Assembly: GCF_007859315.1 (NCBI RefSeq)
Contig: NZ_VOHA01000002.1
Span: forward strand, 248,001 to 312,000
DNA: 64,000 nucleotides
DNA from: Reyranella sp. CPCC 100927
GTDB lineage: Bacteria > Pseudomonadota > Alphaproteobacteria > Reyranellales > Reyranellaceae
Direction of reading: 5' to 3'
Position numbers and translations under genes: made by a program. Of this stretch, positions 1-8,030 are shown in pieces. The first letter of the stretch is position 1. Every line of letters starts with the position of its first letter. A model generated the notes under the pieces. That model saw nothing but the letters and a program-made list of their open reading frames with translations. It did not search any database and was not told where the DNA came from.

Positions 1-129
1 GCGTGGAGCATATGCTGACCGGAGACGGTGCCGTTGCGCCGATCCACACGCCATCGTCGCAGCCGTGAGCCGATCGATCGGCCGCACTGTGCCGATCACC
101 GCGGTTCTCGTCTCCGCGCGCGCGGCAGG

Positions 130-387
130 CTACCCCCGCTGACACGAAGGGCCATCCCGCGTGTCGACGCAGCACCGGTTCTTTCCCGTGGGCTTATATC
201 CCACCATCGATCCGCGCCTGGTCTGGAACGTGCACTGATCGCTGGAGTCGTAGCGTGACGACGGGTCAAACCGCGACGATGACGGATAGTAATGGCCGTC
301 GTCCGGTTGAAGCGGATGATAGGACTCGGACACCGGCTGGCAGCCGACGAATCCGAGAAGGAGAAGGAACGACAGAGCCTTGCGCAT
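130..387 (-). CDS. small predicted lipoprotein, 85 aa
   Basis: The protein starts with a short basic n-region (MRK), a hydrophobic stretch of about 12 residues, and a lipobox-like LLGFVGC ending in a cysteine, so lipid attachment after signal peptidase II cleavage is likely. The mature part is polar and rich in Ser, Tyr and Asp, with two further cysteines near the middle and a CC pair near the C-terminus. I chose the ATG at 387 because only this start places a proper n-region in front of the hydrophobic core; the reading frame stays open another 30 codons upstream. I do not recognise the family. It stands alone on the minus strand. The lipoprotein call is an inference from the N-terminus only. 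Confidence 0.6.
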   Translation of the reverse strand: MRKALSFLLLLGFVGCQPVSESYHPLQPDDGHYYPSSSRFDPSSRYDSSDQCTFQTRRGSMVGYKPTGKNRCCVDTRDGPSCQRG

Positions 388-548
388 GGTCGAAACCTCG
401 CAGATCAGCCGGAGATCTTCAGGCAATCCCGTACACCTACCGGACCTGACCGCCCCATACAGTTCAATATGAGACAACCGGCTTGAAGATGCGGGCGCCC
501 CTGCGTCGAGGTGAGACCGATCGCGATCTTGCCGATCATTCGTCCTGT

Positions 549-785
549 CTAGACATCGCCATAGCTGGCGTCCCCGGGATCAGCCGCGAACGGACCCAAT
601 CGCGAATCAAAGCGAAACGAGGTCCCGCAATAGGGGCATAGGATCACGTCCTGCTCGCCCATGTTGATATAGACATGCGGATGATCGTGAGGCGGGGTCA
701 CGCCGATGCAGTGAAACGCGCGCGCACCGATACGGATCTCAGCCGCCGCATTGTCGTTGCGAAACTTCGGATAGGGGCTCGCCAT
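549..785 (-). CDS. zinc-finger CHCC domain protein, 78 aa
   Basis: The pattern of a His-containing N-terminal half and a C-terminal HVYINMG...LCPYCGTSF segment matches the small zf-CHCC family, related to the zinc-binding 13-kDa (NDUFS6-type) accessory subunit of complex I. The visible ligands are H and C around residues 25-26, His residues around 33-37, and the CPYC pair near residue 50. The ATG at 785 follows AAAGGACT at a normal distance; a TTG one codon upstream is an alternative. A 29-codon membrane-peptide gene lies 12 bases upstream on the same strand, so the two are probably co-transcribed. A role in respiratory-complex assembly is possible but not shown by the sequence. Confidence 0.75.
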   Translation of the reverse strand: MASPYPKFRNDNAAAEIRIGARAFHCIGVTPPHDHPHVYINMGEQDVILCPYCGTSFRFDSRLGPFAADPGDASYGDV

Positions 786-797
786 CAATCGAGTCCT

Positions 798-887
798 TTA
801 TGCGTACGCGCGATAGAGCGCGTACACCACGATCGCGACGGCGAGACAAACGGGAAGGACGATGGGTGGAACGAACCACGAAGCCAT
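798..887 (-). CDS. tiny single-pass membrane peptide, 29 aa
   Basis: An ATG at 887 is preceded by AGTAGGAGG at ideal spacing and opens a 29-codon frame ending in TAA. The peptide begins MASWFVPPIVLPV and continues with a nearly unbroken hydrophobic stretch to about residue 24, ending in a Tyr/Arg/Ala tail, which is typical of a single transmembrane helix. The stop lies 12 bases before the zf-CHCC start, so a two-gene operon is likely. I know no family for it. The strong ribosome site plus the clean hydrophobic profile argue for a real gene. No database check was possible. Confidence 0.55.
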   Translation of the reverse strand: MASWFVPPIVLPVCLAVAIVVYALYRAYA

Positions 888-1402
888 GGCGCACACCTCC
901 TACTGCTAGGCCCTGCTCTCTCGGCCGTCGATGTCCACAACAGGGATCCGCAACGATGCTGGCGCGACGGCGCAGCTGATCGTCCAGCGCTCGGCTCAGT
1001 GCCGATGGCGTTGACGAGCGACCCAGGTCCAGTCGTAGCGGATCGAGACACCACGCACTGTCCAATTCAGGACACTCGGCGTATCGCTCACGCCCAGGAC
1101 TGAACGTCCGTCCGTCGTGATGGCGGGATCATCGAGCGTCCCGGTACGCGGAACCAGGCAAATCCTCAGAAGGATTGCGGTCGTGGGTCCCTTTTGACTT
1201 TCTGGCGTCTGTTGGGCATGTCGAGTGCCACTTGTTTACAATGTTCGAGCCGCGCGGCCCCTTCCAAGACGGCGGAATGAGGACTGGCAACCCGCGCGCT
1301 ATGGTGCACGTAATATCCCTATCACCGGCAACGTGCTTTGCCACAGGCGCCGGTGGCTGAGAGACGGTTTTGCGCTCCCGCCTGTCGTGCACGGAGCGCC
1401 CC
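888..1402. other. intergenic stretch without convincing genes
   Basis: About 515 bases lie between the small membrane-peptide gene and the next small plus-strand gene. Open frames here lack ribosome sites and recognisable protein features. A weak inverted repeat (CACCGGC ... GCCGGTG, about 1323-1355) and a locally AT-richer spot near 1230-1245 are the only features I noticed. It should contain promoters for the two diverging small genes, but none can be placed with confidence. Confidence 0.4.
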
Positions 1403-1621
1403 ATGCCGTTCGATCCCAGCGCACGCAGCGACAATGCCTCATTGCTTGCTCGCAGCAAGGCCCTTTGCCGCGAAAGCGCCGAGCTGTGCCGGCATTCGCA
1501 TATCCTGATAAAGACGATCCGTCGTGAGCAGCGCGCCCGCGACCGTCCCGAGCTATGGTCGCTGTACTACGATGAGCCACTGCCGAAACGGCCAGGTCAT
1601 GAGCCGGAAAATTCGAACTGA
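1403..1621 (+). CDS. small hypothetical protein, 72 aa
   Basis: The frame opens at an ATG preceded by GGAG about eight bases upstream. The product is short and charged, with two cysteines spaced in an alpha-helical segment (SKALCRESAELCRHSHILI) followed by a basic stretch (RREQRARDR). It resembles short uncharacterised proteins that are frequent in Bradyrhizobium-type genomes; this resemblance is from memory. No signal peptide or membrane segment is seen. Its neighbour downstream is a decayed small gene. Function unknown. Confidence 0.5.
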   Translation: MPFDPSARSDNASLLARSKALCRESAELCRHSHILIKTIRREQRARDRPELWSLYYDEPLPKRPGHEPENSN

Positions 1622-1685
1622 CCATTACTGTCGTGTTCTCCCCCTTCGTCACCACCTTATGGATGAATGAGGGAGCACCATCAGG

Positions 1686-1980
1686 ATGATTCCATATCTG
1701 GCGGCTCAGGCGCCGAGACCCGATTTCGAGGCCTTCCTGTTCGCGCCCACTGGCGAGAATGCAACGGTATGACGTTGAGCGTGCTGTCGGGCCTCAGCCG
1801 CCTCTAAGTCAATCCGTGGGATGAGGCAGCAGAGCTGTCGCAGTTGCCCAAGGATCGTGCCATCGCCGCGCTGGACAGGCGCATTGCTCAGCTGCCGCTC
1901 GGCACGTGGTTGCTGTCGGATACGGCCGCCATCGCCACCCGCCTCGTGGACCTGTTGCCGAAGCACGATCCCCATCCGCG
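1686..1980 (+). pseudogene. decayed small conserved gene, frameshift plus stop
   Basis: Translation from the ATG at 1686 gives MIPYLAAQAPRPDFEAFLF and runs to a TGA at about 1770. A second frame, entered at 1769, continues with MTLSVLSGLSRL, meets an in-frame TAA at 1805-1807, and then reads on with VNPWDEAAELSQLPKDRAIA and a long LDRRIAQLPLG...IATRLVDLLP tail. Read together the three pieces form one plausible small protein of about 95 residues, of a type found in several alphaproteobacteria (begins MIPYLAA..., ends in ...ARLIALLP). One frameshift and one stop therefore disable it. The end is approximate because the similarity I recall fades after LLP. Confidence 0.55.
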
Positions 1981-2269
1981 ATCCGACCCTACGCCGGCGC
2001 GACCCTTCGCCTGCTCTCGCCAATGGCCAAGGGGTCATCGAGCGTACCGGCGCGCAGGCAATGAATCTCGGGAACACCTCTTGCAGAACGAACCGGGAAT
2101 ATCCACGTTCCAGTCATGGAGACTTCGGCCAAAGACTTGGCCTCGACGCACCGCGCGCCTGACGATCTTCTCCTGAATCGCGATAGAGCGACGGCGCCGT
2201 GTGGCGAGCATGACACAAGCCCCCAGGGCGCGACCGTCATCATGCCAGGCATCCAAGGGAGGGAGATCC

Positions 2270-2482
2270 ATGCCAAGGTCAGCAGCCGTGCCGAAACGGC
2301 CCGTTCACAATCCCGGGAAGGAAGAACGCAGCCGCGATGCCGCGCGGGCCGTACAAGATTACCAAACCGCGAAGCGGGTTATCGATGCCAAGACCGCACG
2401 CCTGCGCGCGCTGCGCTTGACCAAGGAAGCCGCCGACGCACTGGAACAGAAATCCCTGAAAGCGGCAAAGGGACATCACTGA
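2270..2482 (+). CDS. small basic hypothetical protein, 70 aa
   Basis: The ATG at 2270 follows AAGGGAGGGAG, a strong ribosome site, which is why I prefer it to an in-frame start 69 bases upstream. The product starts MPRSAAVPKRPVHNPGKEER and continues as a predicted amphipathic helix rich in Ala, Arg and Lys, ending AAKGHH. There is no signal peptide or membrane segment. Such short Lys/Arg/Ala-rich helical proteins are widespread and uncharacterised in rhizobial relatives. It lies about 120 bases upstream of the CapA-like gene on the same strand, but the spacing does not force co-transcription. Confidence 0.6.
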   Translation: MPRSAAVPKRPVHNPGKEERSRDAARAVQDYQTAKRVIDAKTARLRALRLTKEAADALEQKSLKAAKGHH

Positions 2483-2605
2483 CACGCCGTGCAACCCGCG
2501 CCTTCAGGTCAACCAAGCCCTCAGGTAAGCCGATGCCAGTCGTCCGACGACCGGGCGAATCTGCAATGGGACAGGCCACGCATACCGGCATGGCCGATCA
2601 ACATC

Positions 2606-3604
2606 ATGACCCGATGCGCTGATACGCGATGTCTCGCCTTTCTGGGTGACGTCATGCTCGGCCGGGGCGTGAGCCGCAGCCTTCACCGGCACGGGCCAGA
2701 ATGGCTTTGGGGCGATGCCCTGCCGGTTCTGCACGCTGCGGACGCCGTGTTTGCAAATCTCGAATCTCCCATCACAGCCAGCCGCCGGCGGTGGAATGAC
2801 GGCTGGAAAATGTTTCATTTCCGGGCGGACCCGACCGCGATCCGTGTTCTCGAATGCGGCCGCGTACGGTTCGTCTGCCTGGCCAACAACCACATCCTGG
2901 ACTTCGCCGAGCAGGGGCTGTCCGATACTCTGGAAGCTCTCGATGCTGCCGGCATCCGCTATGCCGGTGCTGGTCGCGACGCGACCGCAGCGGCGGCACC
3001 GGCCATGCTCGAACTTCCCGGGCTGGTCGTTGGACTGATCGCCGCGACGGACAATATGCGTGAATTCGCTGCCGGCCCGAACAGGGCCGGCGTGAACTTC
3101 GCCGCGTTCACGCCGGACACGGCCGGCCTGAACTGGATCAGGCAAGCTGTCATCGAATTGCGCCGGGCCGGAGCAGCCCTTGTCGTGCTCTCGCTGCATT
3201 GGGGCCCCAACATGCGGCGCTCACCGAGCCGGCGCTTCCGCGCGTTCGCCCATGCCGTGATCGACTTTGGCGTCGATGTCGTGCACGGCCACTCGGCACA
3301 CGTCGTCCAGGCGATCGAGCGCCACGGGAATGGCGTCATCCTTTATGACACCGGCAATTTCATCGACGACTATTGGAAGTTTCCACTCCGTCGTACCATC
3401 TGGTCGTTCATCTTTCTTCTCCACGTCAGCGCCGGAAGACTCGTCAAACTTCAGCTCGTTCCCGTTCTTCTTCATGCATCGCCGCTCGGGCTGGCCAAGG
3501 GCACAACTTCCCAGGCCATCAAGGAGCACATGATGTCGCTCTGCACTGAATTTGATACGCCGGCCGTCGATACGCCGGCCGGCCTGGAAATCCCGCTGAC
3601 CTGA
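2606..3604 (+). CDS. CapA-family metallophosphatase-like protein
   Basis: A 332-residue protein of the CapA / poly-gamma-glutamate capsule family, which has a calcineurin-like metallophosphoesterase fold. Visible motifs in order are GDVMLGR at residues 14-20 (metal-binding Asp), FANLESPIT, LANNHILDF (the NH motif), GHSAHV and YDTGNFIDDY near the C-terminal third. Family members act in exopolymer synthesis or export, or are cytoplasmic phosphatases; the substrate here is unknown. No signal peptide is obvious from this start (MTRCADTRCLAFLGDV), unlike the membrane-anchored Bacillus CapA. The frame is open further upstream but that part has no family similarity. No other capsule genes are adjacent. 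Confidence 0.85.
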   Translation: MTRCADTRCLAFLGDVMLGRGVSRSLHRHGPEWLWGDALPVLHAADAVFANLESPITASRRRWNDGWKMFHFRADPTAIRVLECGRVRFVCLANNHILDFAEQGLSDTLEALDAAGIRYAGAGRDATAAAAPAMLELPGLVVGLIAATDNMREFAAGPNRAGVNFAAFTPDTAGLNWIRQAVIELRRAGAALVVLSLHWGPNMRRSPSRRFRAFAHAVIDFGVDVVHGHSAHVVQAIERHGNGVILYDTGNFIDDYWKFPLRRTIWSFIFLLHVSAGRLVKLQLVPVLLHASPLGLAKGTTSQAIKEHMMSLCTEFDTPAVDTPAGLEIPLT

Positions 3605-3685
3605 AGAGCATCCATCGCAGGCCGCGCACCGGCGTCCCATCGGGCTTGAATCGCACCAACCGGAGCGGTTGAAAGCCGCGCTGCT

Positions 3686-4474
3686 TCATCCAGAAAACCT
3701 CACGCGGACCTCGCCCAGCGGACCATAGTCGGCCACGTGCGCCTCGCCCGCCTTGGCGGCGACCATGCCCGTGATCGTGCCGGTGCTGACCACCTGGCCG
3801 GCTTTCAGGCCGACGCCGGTGCGCGACAGCTCGTTGGCGAGCCACGTCAACGGCACCAGCGGATGGTCGAGCGCCATCCGGGCGGTACCGCGACGGCGTT
3901 CGACACCGTTGATGCGCAAGGTGATCTCCTGGCCGGCGATGTCGCGCCGGCGCCAGTCGGCGATCGGCGGCCCGAGGATGATGGAGCCCGAACCGCTGCC
4001 GTCGGCCAGGATCGCCGGCAGCGGCGGAAAGGCCTTGTCGTTCACGAACCGGCACTCGGCGATTTCCATGCCCGGACGCAGCGACGCCACGGCGTCGGCA
4101 ACCTCCTCCTGGCGATAGGACGTCGCGCGCGGCGGCAGGTCGGCACCCAGGGTCGCGGCAAACTCGACCTCGGCGACGGGGTGCAGCAGGACGCGGTGAT
4201 CCAGCGTCGCCGGGCTCTCATGGATGCACCTGTTATAGACGCGACCATAGATCGGCGCCGTCGTGCGCAGCGCGCGCTGCATCTCTTCCTTGATCGCCGC
4301 GATCTTCCAGCCACCCACCGGCCAGCCCAGGTCGCCGGCCACCTGGGCGGCGACCGCGTAAGCAGCATCGTTGTCCCGCGGCACCAGGCAGGCGTCGAGC
4401 CCGCTCTGCTGCACACCCGTGCGGCGCAGGTGCGCCAACAACTGTACCAATTCGCGCAATGCAGCCTCGCTCAT
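3686..4474 (-). CDS. 2-keto-4-pentenoate hydratase / decarboxylase-type protein
   Basis: A 262-residue member of the fumarylacetoacetate-hydrolase-like hydratase group (MhpD/DmpE type). These enzymes add water to 2-oxo-4-enoates, or decarboxylate 4-oxalocrotonate-type acids, in meta-cleavage and related catabolic routes, using a divalent metal. Signature parts are VGGWKIAA (residues ~55), VEVEFA-type metal residues seen as VAEVEFAATL, PGMEIAECRF, and the terminal GQVVSTGTITGM. The ATG at 4474 is used; a GTG two codons upstream is possible. It lies 63 bases downstream of the amidohydrolase on the same strand, so the two probably form an operon for breakdown of an organic acid that cannot be named from sequence. 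Confidence 0.85.
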   Translation of the reverse strand: MSEAALRELVQLLAHLRRTGVQQSGLDACLVPRDNDAAYAVAAQVAGDLGWPVGGWKIAAIKEEMQRALRTTAPIYGRVYNRCIHESPATLDHRVLLHPVAEVEFAATLGADLPPRATSYRQEEVADAVASLRPGMEIAECRFVNDKAFPPLPAILADGSGSGSIILGPPIADWRRRDIAGQEITLRINGVERRRGTARMALDHPLVPLTWLANELSRTGVGLKAGQVVSTGTITGMVAAKAGEAHVADYGPLGEVRVRFSG

Positions 4475-4537
4475 GACCACGCCGGGAACCGATGATATCG
4501 CGATGACGGCGGTAGCACAGGCACGGACCTGCCGTCC

Positions 4538-5350
4538 TCAGCCCAGGTTGAACACGCGGGCGGCGTTGCCGCCCAGGAACAGGGCCCTGGCCTCGGCGTC
4601 GAGACCGAGGCTGTCGAGGTCCTCGAGCGCCTTGGCGGGCGCGATCATCGGGTAGTTGGAGCCGAACAGGACCTTGCGGCGGCCGTGGCCGCGCATGTAC
4701 TGCACCAGTTCCGGCGGATAGCGGCGCACGGTATAGGCCGAGGTATCGATATGGACGTTCTGGTACTTGGTCATCAGCGCAATGATTTCCTGCGTCCAGG
4801 GATAGCCGATATGGCCGCCGACGATCACGAGTTCGGGAAAGTCGAGCGCCACCTCGTCGAGATAGGGAATCGGCCGTCCGACCTCGGAGGGCCGCAGCGG
4901 CCCGGTATGGCCGACCTGGGTGCAGAACGGAATGCCAAGCTCGATGCACTCGGCATAGAGCGGATAGTAGCGGCGGTCGTTGGGCGGCAGCTTCCACAGC
5001 CAGGGCACGACACGCAGCGCGCGAAAGCCGAGCTGCTTCACCGCGCGGCGCAGCTCGCGCACGGCCTCCATCGGCTTGTCGAGATTGGCGCTGGCGACGC
5101 CGACGACGCGGCCGGGACAGGCGCGCACGAACGCCGCCAGCTCGTCATGCGAGATCAGCCAGCCCTCGGGGCCGCACCAGGCCGATGCCAGGCCGATCTG
5201 CACGCCGGCGGCATCCATCGCGGCGATGGTCATGTCGGGCGTGATCTCCGGGCGCATCGTCGCCTCGCGCGTCCAGCGTCGCAGGGTCGCCAGCATCTCG
5301 TGGCGGGCGAAACGCTCCGTCGTCGGCTGCATCCAGGCATCGATGATCAT
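4538..5350 (-). CDS. amidohydrolase family protein (decarboxylase-like TIM barrel)
   Basis: A 270-residue protein of the Amidohydro_2 group (PF04909-like), which includes ACMSD and gamma-resorcylate decarboxylases and lactone hydrolases. It begins MIIDAWMQP, contains VGGHIGYPW (metal His), and ends with VLFGSNYPM (the FGSDxP-like motif with Asn for Asp) and LFLGGNAARVF. The start at 5350 follows GAGGGATGG. It precedes the hydratase on the same strand, so a shared catabolic role is likely. About 96 bases upstream lies a T-N11-A LysR box identical to one in front of the LysR gene at 8099, so LysR control is plausible. The Asn in place of the usual metal Asp in FGSD is noted as unusual. Confidence 0.8.
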   Translation of the reverse strand: MIIDAWMQPTTERFARHEMLATLRRWTREATMRPEITPDMTIAAMDAAGVQIGLASAWCGPEGWLISHDELAAFVRACPGRVVGVASANLDKPMEAVRELRRAVKQLGFRALRVVPWLWKLPPNDRRYYPLYAECIELGIPFCTQVGHTGPLRPSEVGRPIPYLDEVALDFPELVIVGGHIGYPWTQEIIALMTKYQNVHIDTSAYTVRRYPPELVQYMRGHGRRKVLFGSNYPMIAPAKALEDLDSLGLDAEARALFLGGNAARVFNLG

Positions 5351-5440
5351 TTTCCATCCCTCACGAGCCGCGCGCGGCGGCGAACAATGCACGGTTCTAG
5401 GGATGGTGGGCTGTCGTGGCGTACCGCAAAGAAATCGGCG

Positions 5441-5458
5441 GGTGTTGCAAAAAACGCA
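5441..5458 (+). promoter_or_regulatory. LysR-type box, copy 1
   Basis: The 18-mer GGTGTTGCAAAAAACGCA contains TGC-N7-GCA, which is T-N11-A, the LysR-type operator signature. The same 18 bases occur at 8031-8048 in front of the LysR gene. This copy lies between the amidohydrolase start (5350) and the insertion sequence. Binding is inferred, not shown. Confidence 0.45.
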
Positions 5459-5464
5459 CGACCT

Positions 5465-5482
5465 CCGGGAGCGCGGGCGTCT
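5465..5482 (+). repeat. left half of a REP-like palindrome split by an IS
   Basis: The sequence CCGGGAGCGCGGGCGTCT matches the 5' half of the repeat found whole near 31377, 42591 and 50401. It is cut off by the IS end at 5483. The missing half resumes at 7053 (CGCCCGC), after a duplicated TCT. Confidence 0.75.
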
Positions 5483-7049
5483 GAGGCTGTAAAATTATTG
5501 ACGGAGACGAGAGGACTGCCGGCGCCGGAGGCAAGGCGCGGAGGCTGATGGTGCCACGGTCAAGCGGACCGTGGCGGCCTATAGGGCGGTGCAGTCGATG
5601 CGGACTGTAGCCGCGATATTGGGTAGTGTTCTGGGTCGGGGATCTCCGGTCGGTTAATCCGCGCCGCGGGGCTTCACGCCGTACGCGGCAAGCGGGAGAT
5701 GATCAGGAAGTTGTAGGCGTGAACGTGCCACAGCACGACGGCCTTCACTTTTTCGATGCCGCGCACCAACACGCCGGTCAGCCCGCGATTGCGCATGTCG
5801 GCGTGCGGCCGTTCCGTGGCAAAGCGCTGCCGGTAGAGAGCCTTGCCATCGTCACTGTTCATACGCTGATGCCAGGCGAGCACCCCCGGCCCATCGTTGA
5901 CCCGCGGCGGACGGACTTGGCCGTCCTGGTTGCGAGGAAGCGGGCAAAACACCGCGACGGTGCCCTTCTCATGCTCGTGCAGAGCGGCGATATCTGTCTT
6001 GCTGTCGTACCCACTATCGGCCAGCACCTGTTGCGGGCGCTGCCCATAGCGCTGCTCGATCTCCGCCACGGTTCCTCTCAGCCGCCCACGATCGGAGCCG
6101 TTATTGTCCACCGACACACCGATGATCAGGCCTATTGGGGGCGTCGTCTTGAATTGGGCGTTGAAGCCGGGCCGATAGCCACCATCGGCCATCTTCATGA
6201 TCCGAGCCTGCGCATCGCTCGTCGAGGCCCGCGGCTCTCGTTTGTTGGCCGGCTGCTTGCGCCGCTGCTCCTTGGCCTCCGCAGCCCGCTGAGCCTCGAT
6301 CTCGGCCAGTGCCTGCTTGGCCTGCTCGATCCGCCGTTGGCGGTCTTCGGCTGCCCACTGGCGACGAGCTTGCCGACGCCGGTCCGATGCCCCCGGATCT
6401 CTATCCAGCTCCCCCCGCAGCTTCGCGACTTTCTCGCTGGCCAGGTCGTGCAGCTGATCCAACCGCTTCTTGCGGCGGAACGAGTTGGTACCGGCGCTCG
6501 CCCGCAGCCGCATCCCGTCGACCGCCACGCACTGCAGGTCCACCACCCCCGCAGATGCCAATGCCGCTACCGAGCGCGACAGGAGCTCGTCCAGCACCCC
6601 GCCTGCTTCGACACGGAAGTCCGACAATGTCTTGTGGCTCACTCTCACTCTACCCAGGATCCAGCGATACGATACGTCCCGTTCGCACAGCCGTGCCACT
6701 TGCCGCGCACTGCCGACGTCTTCCAGCGTCGCGTACAGCCACAGCGTCATCAGCACAGCCGGATCAATCGCCGGGCGACCCGCTCGGCCCGTGTGAGACT
6801 GGATCGCATCATACAGCCGCGACAACTCCAGGCCCTCGACATACTGCCATACCTGCCGCGCCCGATGATCCTCTGGCAGAAGTTCATCCAGGCTCGCCAT
6901 CTGCCACTCCACCTGCCCGCGCTCCGCACGCACTAGGCGCAGTCCTGCCTTTTGACCCAACGCCATCTAGCGCCCCGATACTGGCTCCACGCCCCTTCGA
7001 ATCACAATCCGGCCGCCAGCGGAAGACCTGCAAATATTTTCACAGCCTC
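5483..7049 (-). mobile_element. IS1182-family insertion sequence
   Basis: The element is about 1.57 kb with one transposase gene on the minus strand. Imperfect terminal inverted repeats can be read: left end GAGGCTGTAAAATTATTG and, on the opposite strand of the right end, GAGGCTGTGAAAATATTTG. A 3-bp TCT is present immediately outside both ends (5480-5482 and 7050-7052), as expected for a target duplication. Joining the flanks restores a perfect GCGGGCG-TCT-CGCCCGC palindrome of the local REP family, so the empty site is known from other copies in this window. The transposase frame is intact, so the element may be recent and active. Confidence 0.85.
5674..6966 (-). CDS. IS1182-family DDE transposase
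   Basis: A 430-residue transposase. The N-terminal part (residues ~20-110, with LPEDHRAR and GRPAIDPAVLM) is the DUF772-type DNA-binding region. VDGMRLRA around residue 150 carries the first catalytic Asp. A charged coiled segment with ERQRRIEQAKQ-like residues follows, then a second catalytic Asp in VLADSGYDS (~315), and FATERPHADMRNRG near the C-terminus supplies the Glu. Length and order fit IS1182 relatives of the IS5/IS1182 superfamily. The frame is complete, with no stop or shift. It fills the insertion sequence that separates the amidohydrolase from the next genes. Confidence 0.92.
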   Translation of the reverse strand: MALGQKAGLRLVRAERGQVEWQMASLDELLPEDHRARQVWQYVEGLELSRLYDAIQSHTGRAGRPAIDPAVLMTLWLYATLEDVGSARQVARLCERDVSYRWILGRVRVSHKTLSDFRVEAGGVLDELLSRSVAALASAGVVDLQCVAVDGMRLRASAGTNSFRRKKRLDQLHDLASEKVAKLRGELDRDPGASDRRRQARRQWAAEDRQRRIEQAKQALAEIEAQRAAEAKEQRRKQPANKREPRASTSDAQARIMKMADGGYRPGFNAQFKTTPPIGLIIGVSVDNNGSDRGRLRGTVAEIEQRYGQRPQQVLADSGYDSKTDIAALHEHEKGTVAVFCPLPRNQDGQVRPPRVNDGPGVLAWHQRMNSDDGKALYRQRFATERPHADMRNRGLTGVLVRGIEKVKAVVLWHVHAYNFLIISRLPRTA

Positions 7050-7111
7050 TCTCGCCCGCAGGTGCGTAGCGCCCAGAACCATGAGCGAGCGGGACGCCCG
7101 CGCTCCCGGGA
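7050..7111. repeat. right half of split REP-like palindrome plus its inverted partner
   Basis: TCTCGCCCGC directly follows the IS and continues the repeat broken at 5482. About 35 bases on, GCGGGACGCCCGCGCTCCCGG (7091-7110 core) is the inverted partner arm. Together with the left half this was once a head-to-head pair like those at 31377, 42591 and 50401. Confidence 0.75.
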
Positions 7112-7450
7112 TCAGCGGCAGGTTGACTTGCCGACGTCGAGCTTGAAGCGGCGCGGGCCGGCCCAGCCCGGCTCGCGCCGGCCGGCATCGTCGACGATGC
7201 GCACCTCGACCGTGCAGGTGCCGCCGCGGACCCGATAGAGATCGTCGGCCGGCCGCTCGATCTGGTCGATCGGTGCCCGGCCAAGCTTGTCGGCTACCTC
7301 GGCACTGTTGACGATGGCCTCGAGTTCCTTGACCCGCTGCCAGTAGGGCGGCAGGGCCGCCTGCGACGATGCCGCGGAGACCAGCAGCGCGCCGGCCAAA
7401 GCGGCGGCGGCGACGCCTTGAACGATGCGCACGAGACGCGGAGCGAGCAT
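7112..7450 (-). CDS. small secreted hypothetical protein, 112 aa
   Basis: The ATG at 7450 is preceded by AAGGAG at good spacing. Residues 1-32 form a Sec-type signal peptide (MLAPRLVRIV, a hydrophobic alanine-rich core, cleavage near SSQA-AL). The mature protein is about 80 residues with two cysteines, one in GGTCTVEVRI and one at KSTCR, which could pair in the periplasm. I do not recognise the family. It is divergent from the next secreted protein gene (7561), with about 110 bases between starts. Confidence 0.65.
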   Translation of the reverse strand: MLAPRLVRIVQGVAAAALAGALLVSAASSQAALPPYWQRVKELEAIVNSAEVADKLGRAPIDQIERPADDLYRVRGGTCTVEVRIVDDAGRREPGWAGPRRFKLDVGKSTCR

Positions 7451-7560
7451 GATGGGTTTCTCCTTGGCCGCAGTCTTGCCCGGCATGGTGTTCTTATTGG
7501 GGCGGTCGTCTTGCCGGTGTATGATGAAACGGTTCGCCGACTAAGGAATTGGACAGGATC

Positions 7561-8001
7561 ATGCGTAAAGTTGCCGTCCTTTGTCTTGGCATGCTGTCGG
7601 CTTTTGGCGTGCTTGTCGCCGGAGTCCAGGCGCAGCAGTACACGTATATCGGCGGCCTCTACGAGTCGGAGATGGTGAGCCTGCGGCTCCTGCTGCTCGA
7701 TTCGGCATCGGGCGACGTGGCCTGGGAGTCGTCCGTGCGCAGTCCCGGCGGCCCCGGCTGTGCCGGTGGTGCCTCGGGCCTGGGCAAGATGGTGGGTGGC
7801 ACGCTCGAACTGCGGCCCTACAAGCGCGAGGACGGCGCCGGCGCCTGCGTCATCTCCGTCACCTTCAGCATCGCGCGCGCCGCCAACAACCGCAGCCCGC
7901 GCAGCGCCACGCTCAGCGAACGCGATTGTCTCTACTACCACGGCGCCTCGTGCGGCTGGGAAGGTGAGGTGACCCGCAAACCCTCACCCGAGGATCAATA
8001 G
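7561..8001 (+). CDS. secreted hypothetical protein, 146 aa
   Basis: An N-terminal signal peptide is clear: MRKVAVLCLGMLSAFGVLV followed by AGVQAQQ, with cleavage probably after AQA-type residues near 22. The mature part has cysteines in GGPGCAGG, GAGACVIS, ERDCLYY and ASCGWEG, so four cysteines could make two disulfides. The ATG at 7561 follows GGACAGG; an in-frame TTG lies 12 bases upstream. No family recognised. It sits upstream of the LysR regulator on the same strand but ends about 100 bases before it. Confidence 0.65.
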   Translation: MRKVAVLCLGMLSAFGVLVAGVQAQQYTYIGGLYESEMVSLRLLLLDSASGDVAWESSVRSPGGPGCAGGASGLGKMVGGTLELRPYKREDGAGACVISVTFSIARAANNRSPRSATLSERDCLYYHGASCGWEGEVTRKPSPEDQ

Positions 8002-8030
8002 GGCTGCGCGCCGGCCCCCTCACTCGCCGG

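Noticed and set aside
1-129. Open frames in the first bases of the window
   Set aside because: No ribosome site and no recognisable protein features, and the frames overlap the lipoprotein region on the other strand.
1844-2176. A 110-codon open frame as a complete gene
   Set aside because: Only its first half resembles a protein and the upstream part is in other frames with a stop, so it is reported as a pseudogene remnant.
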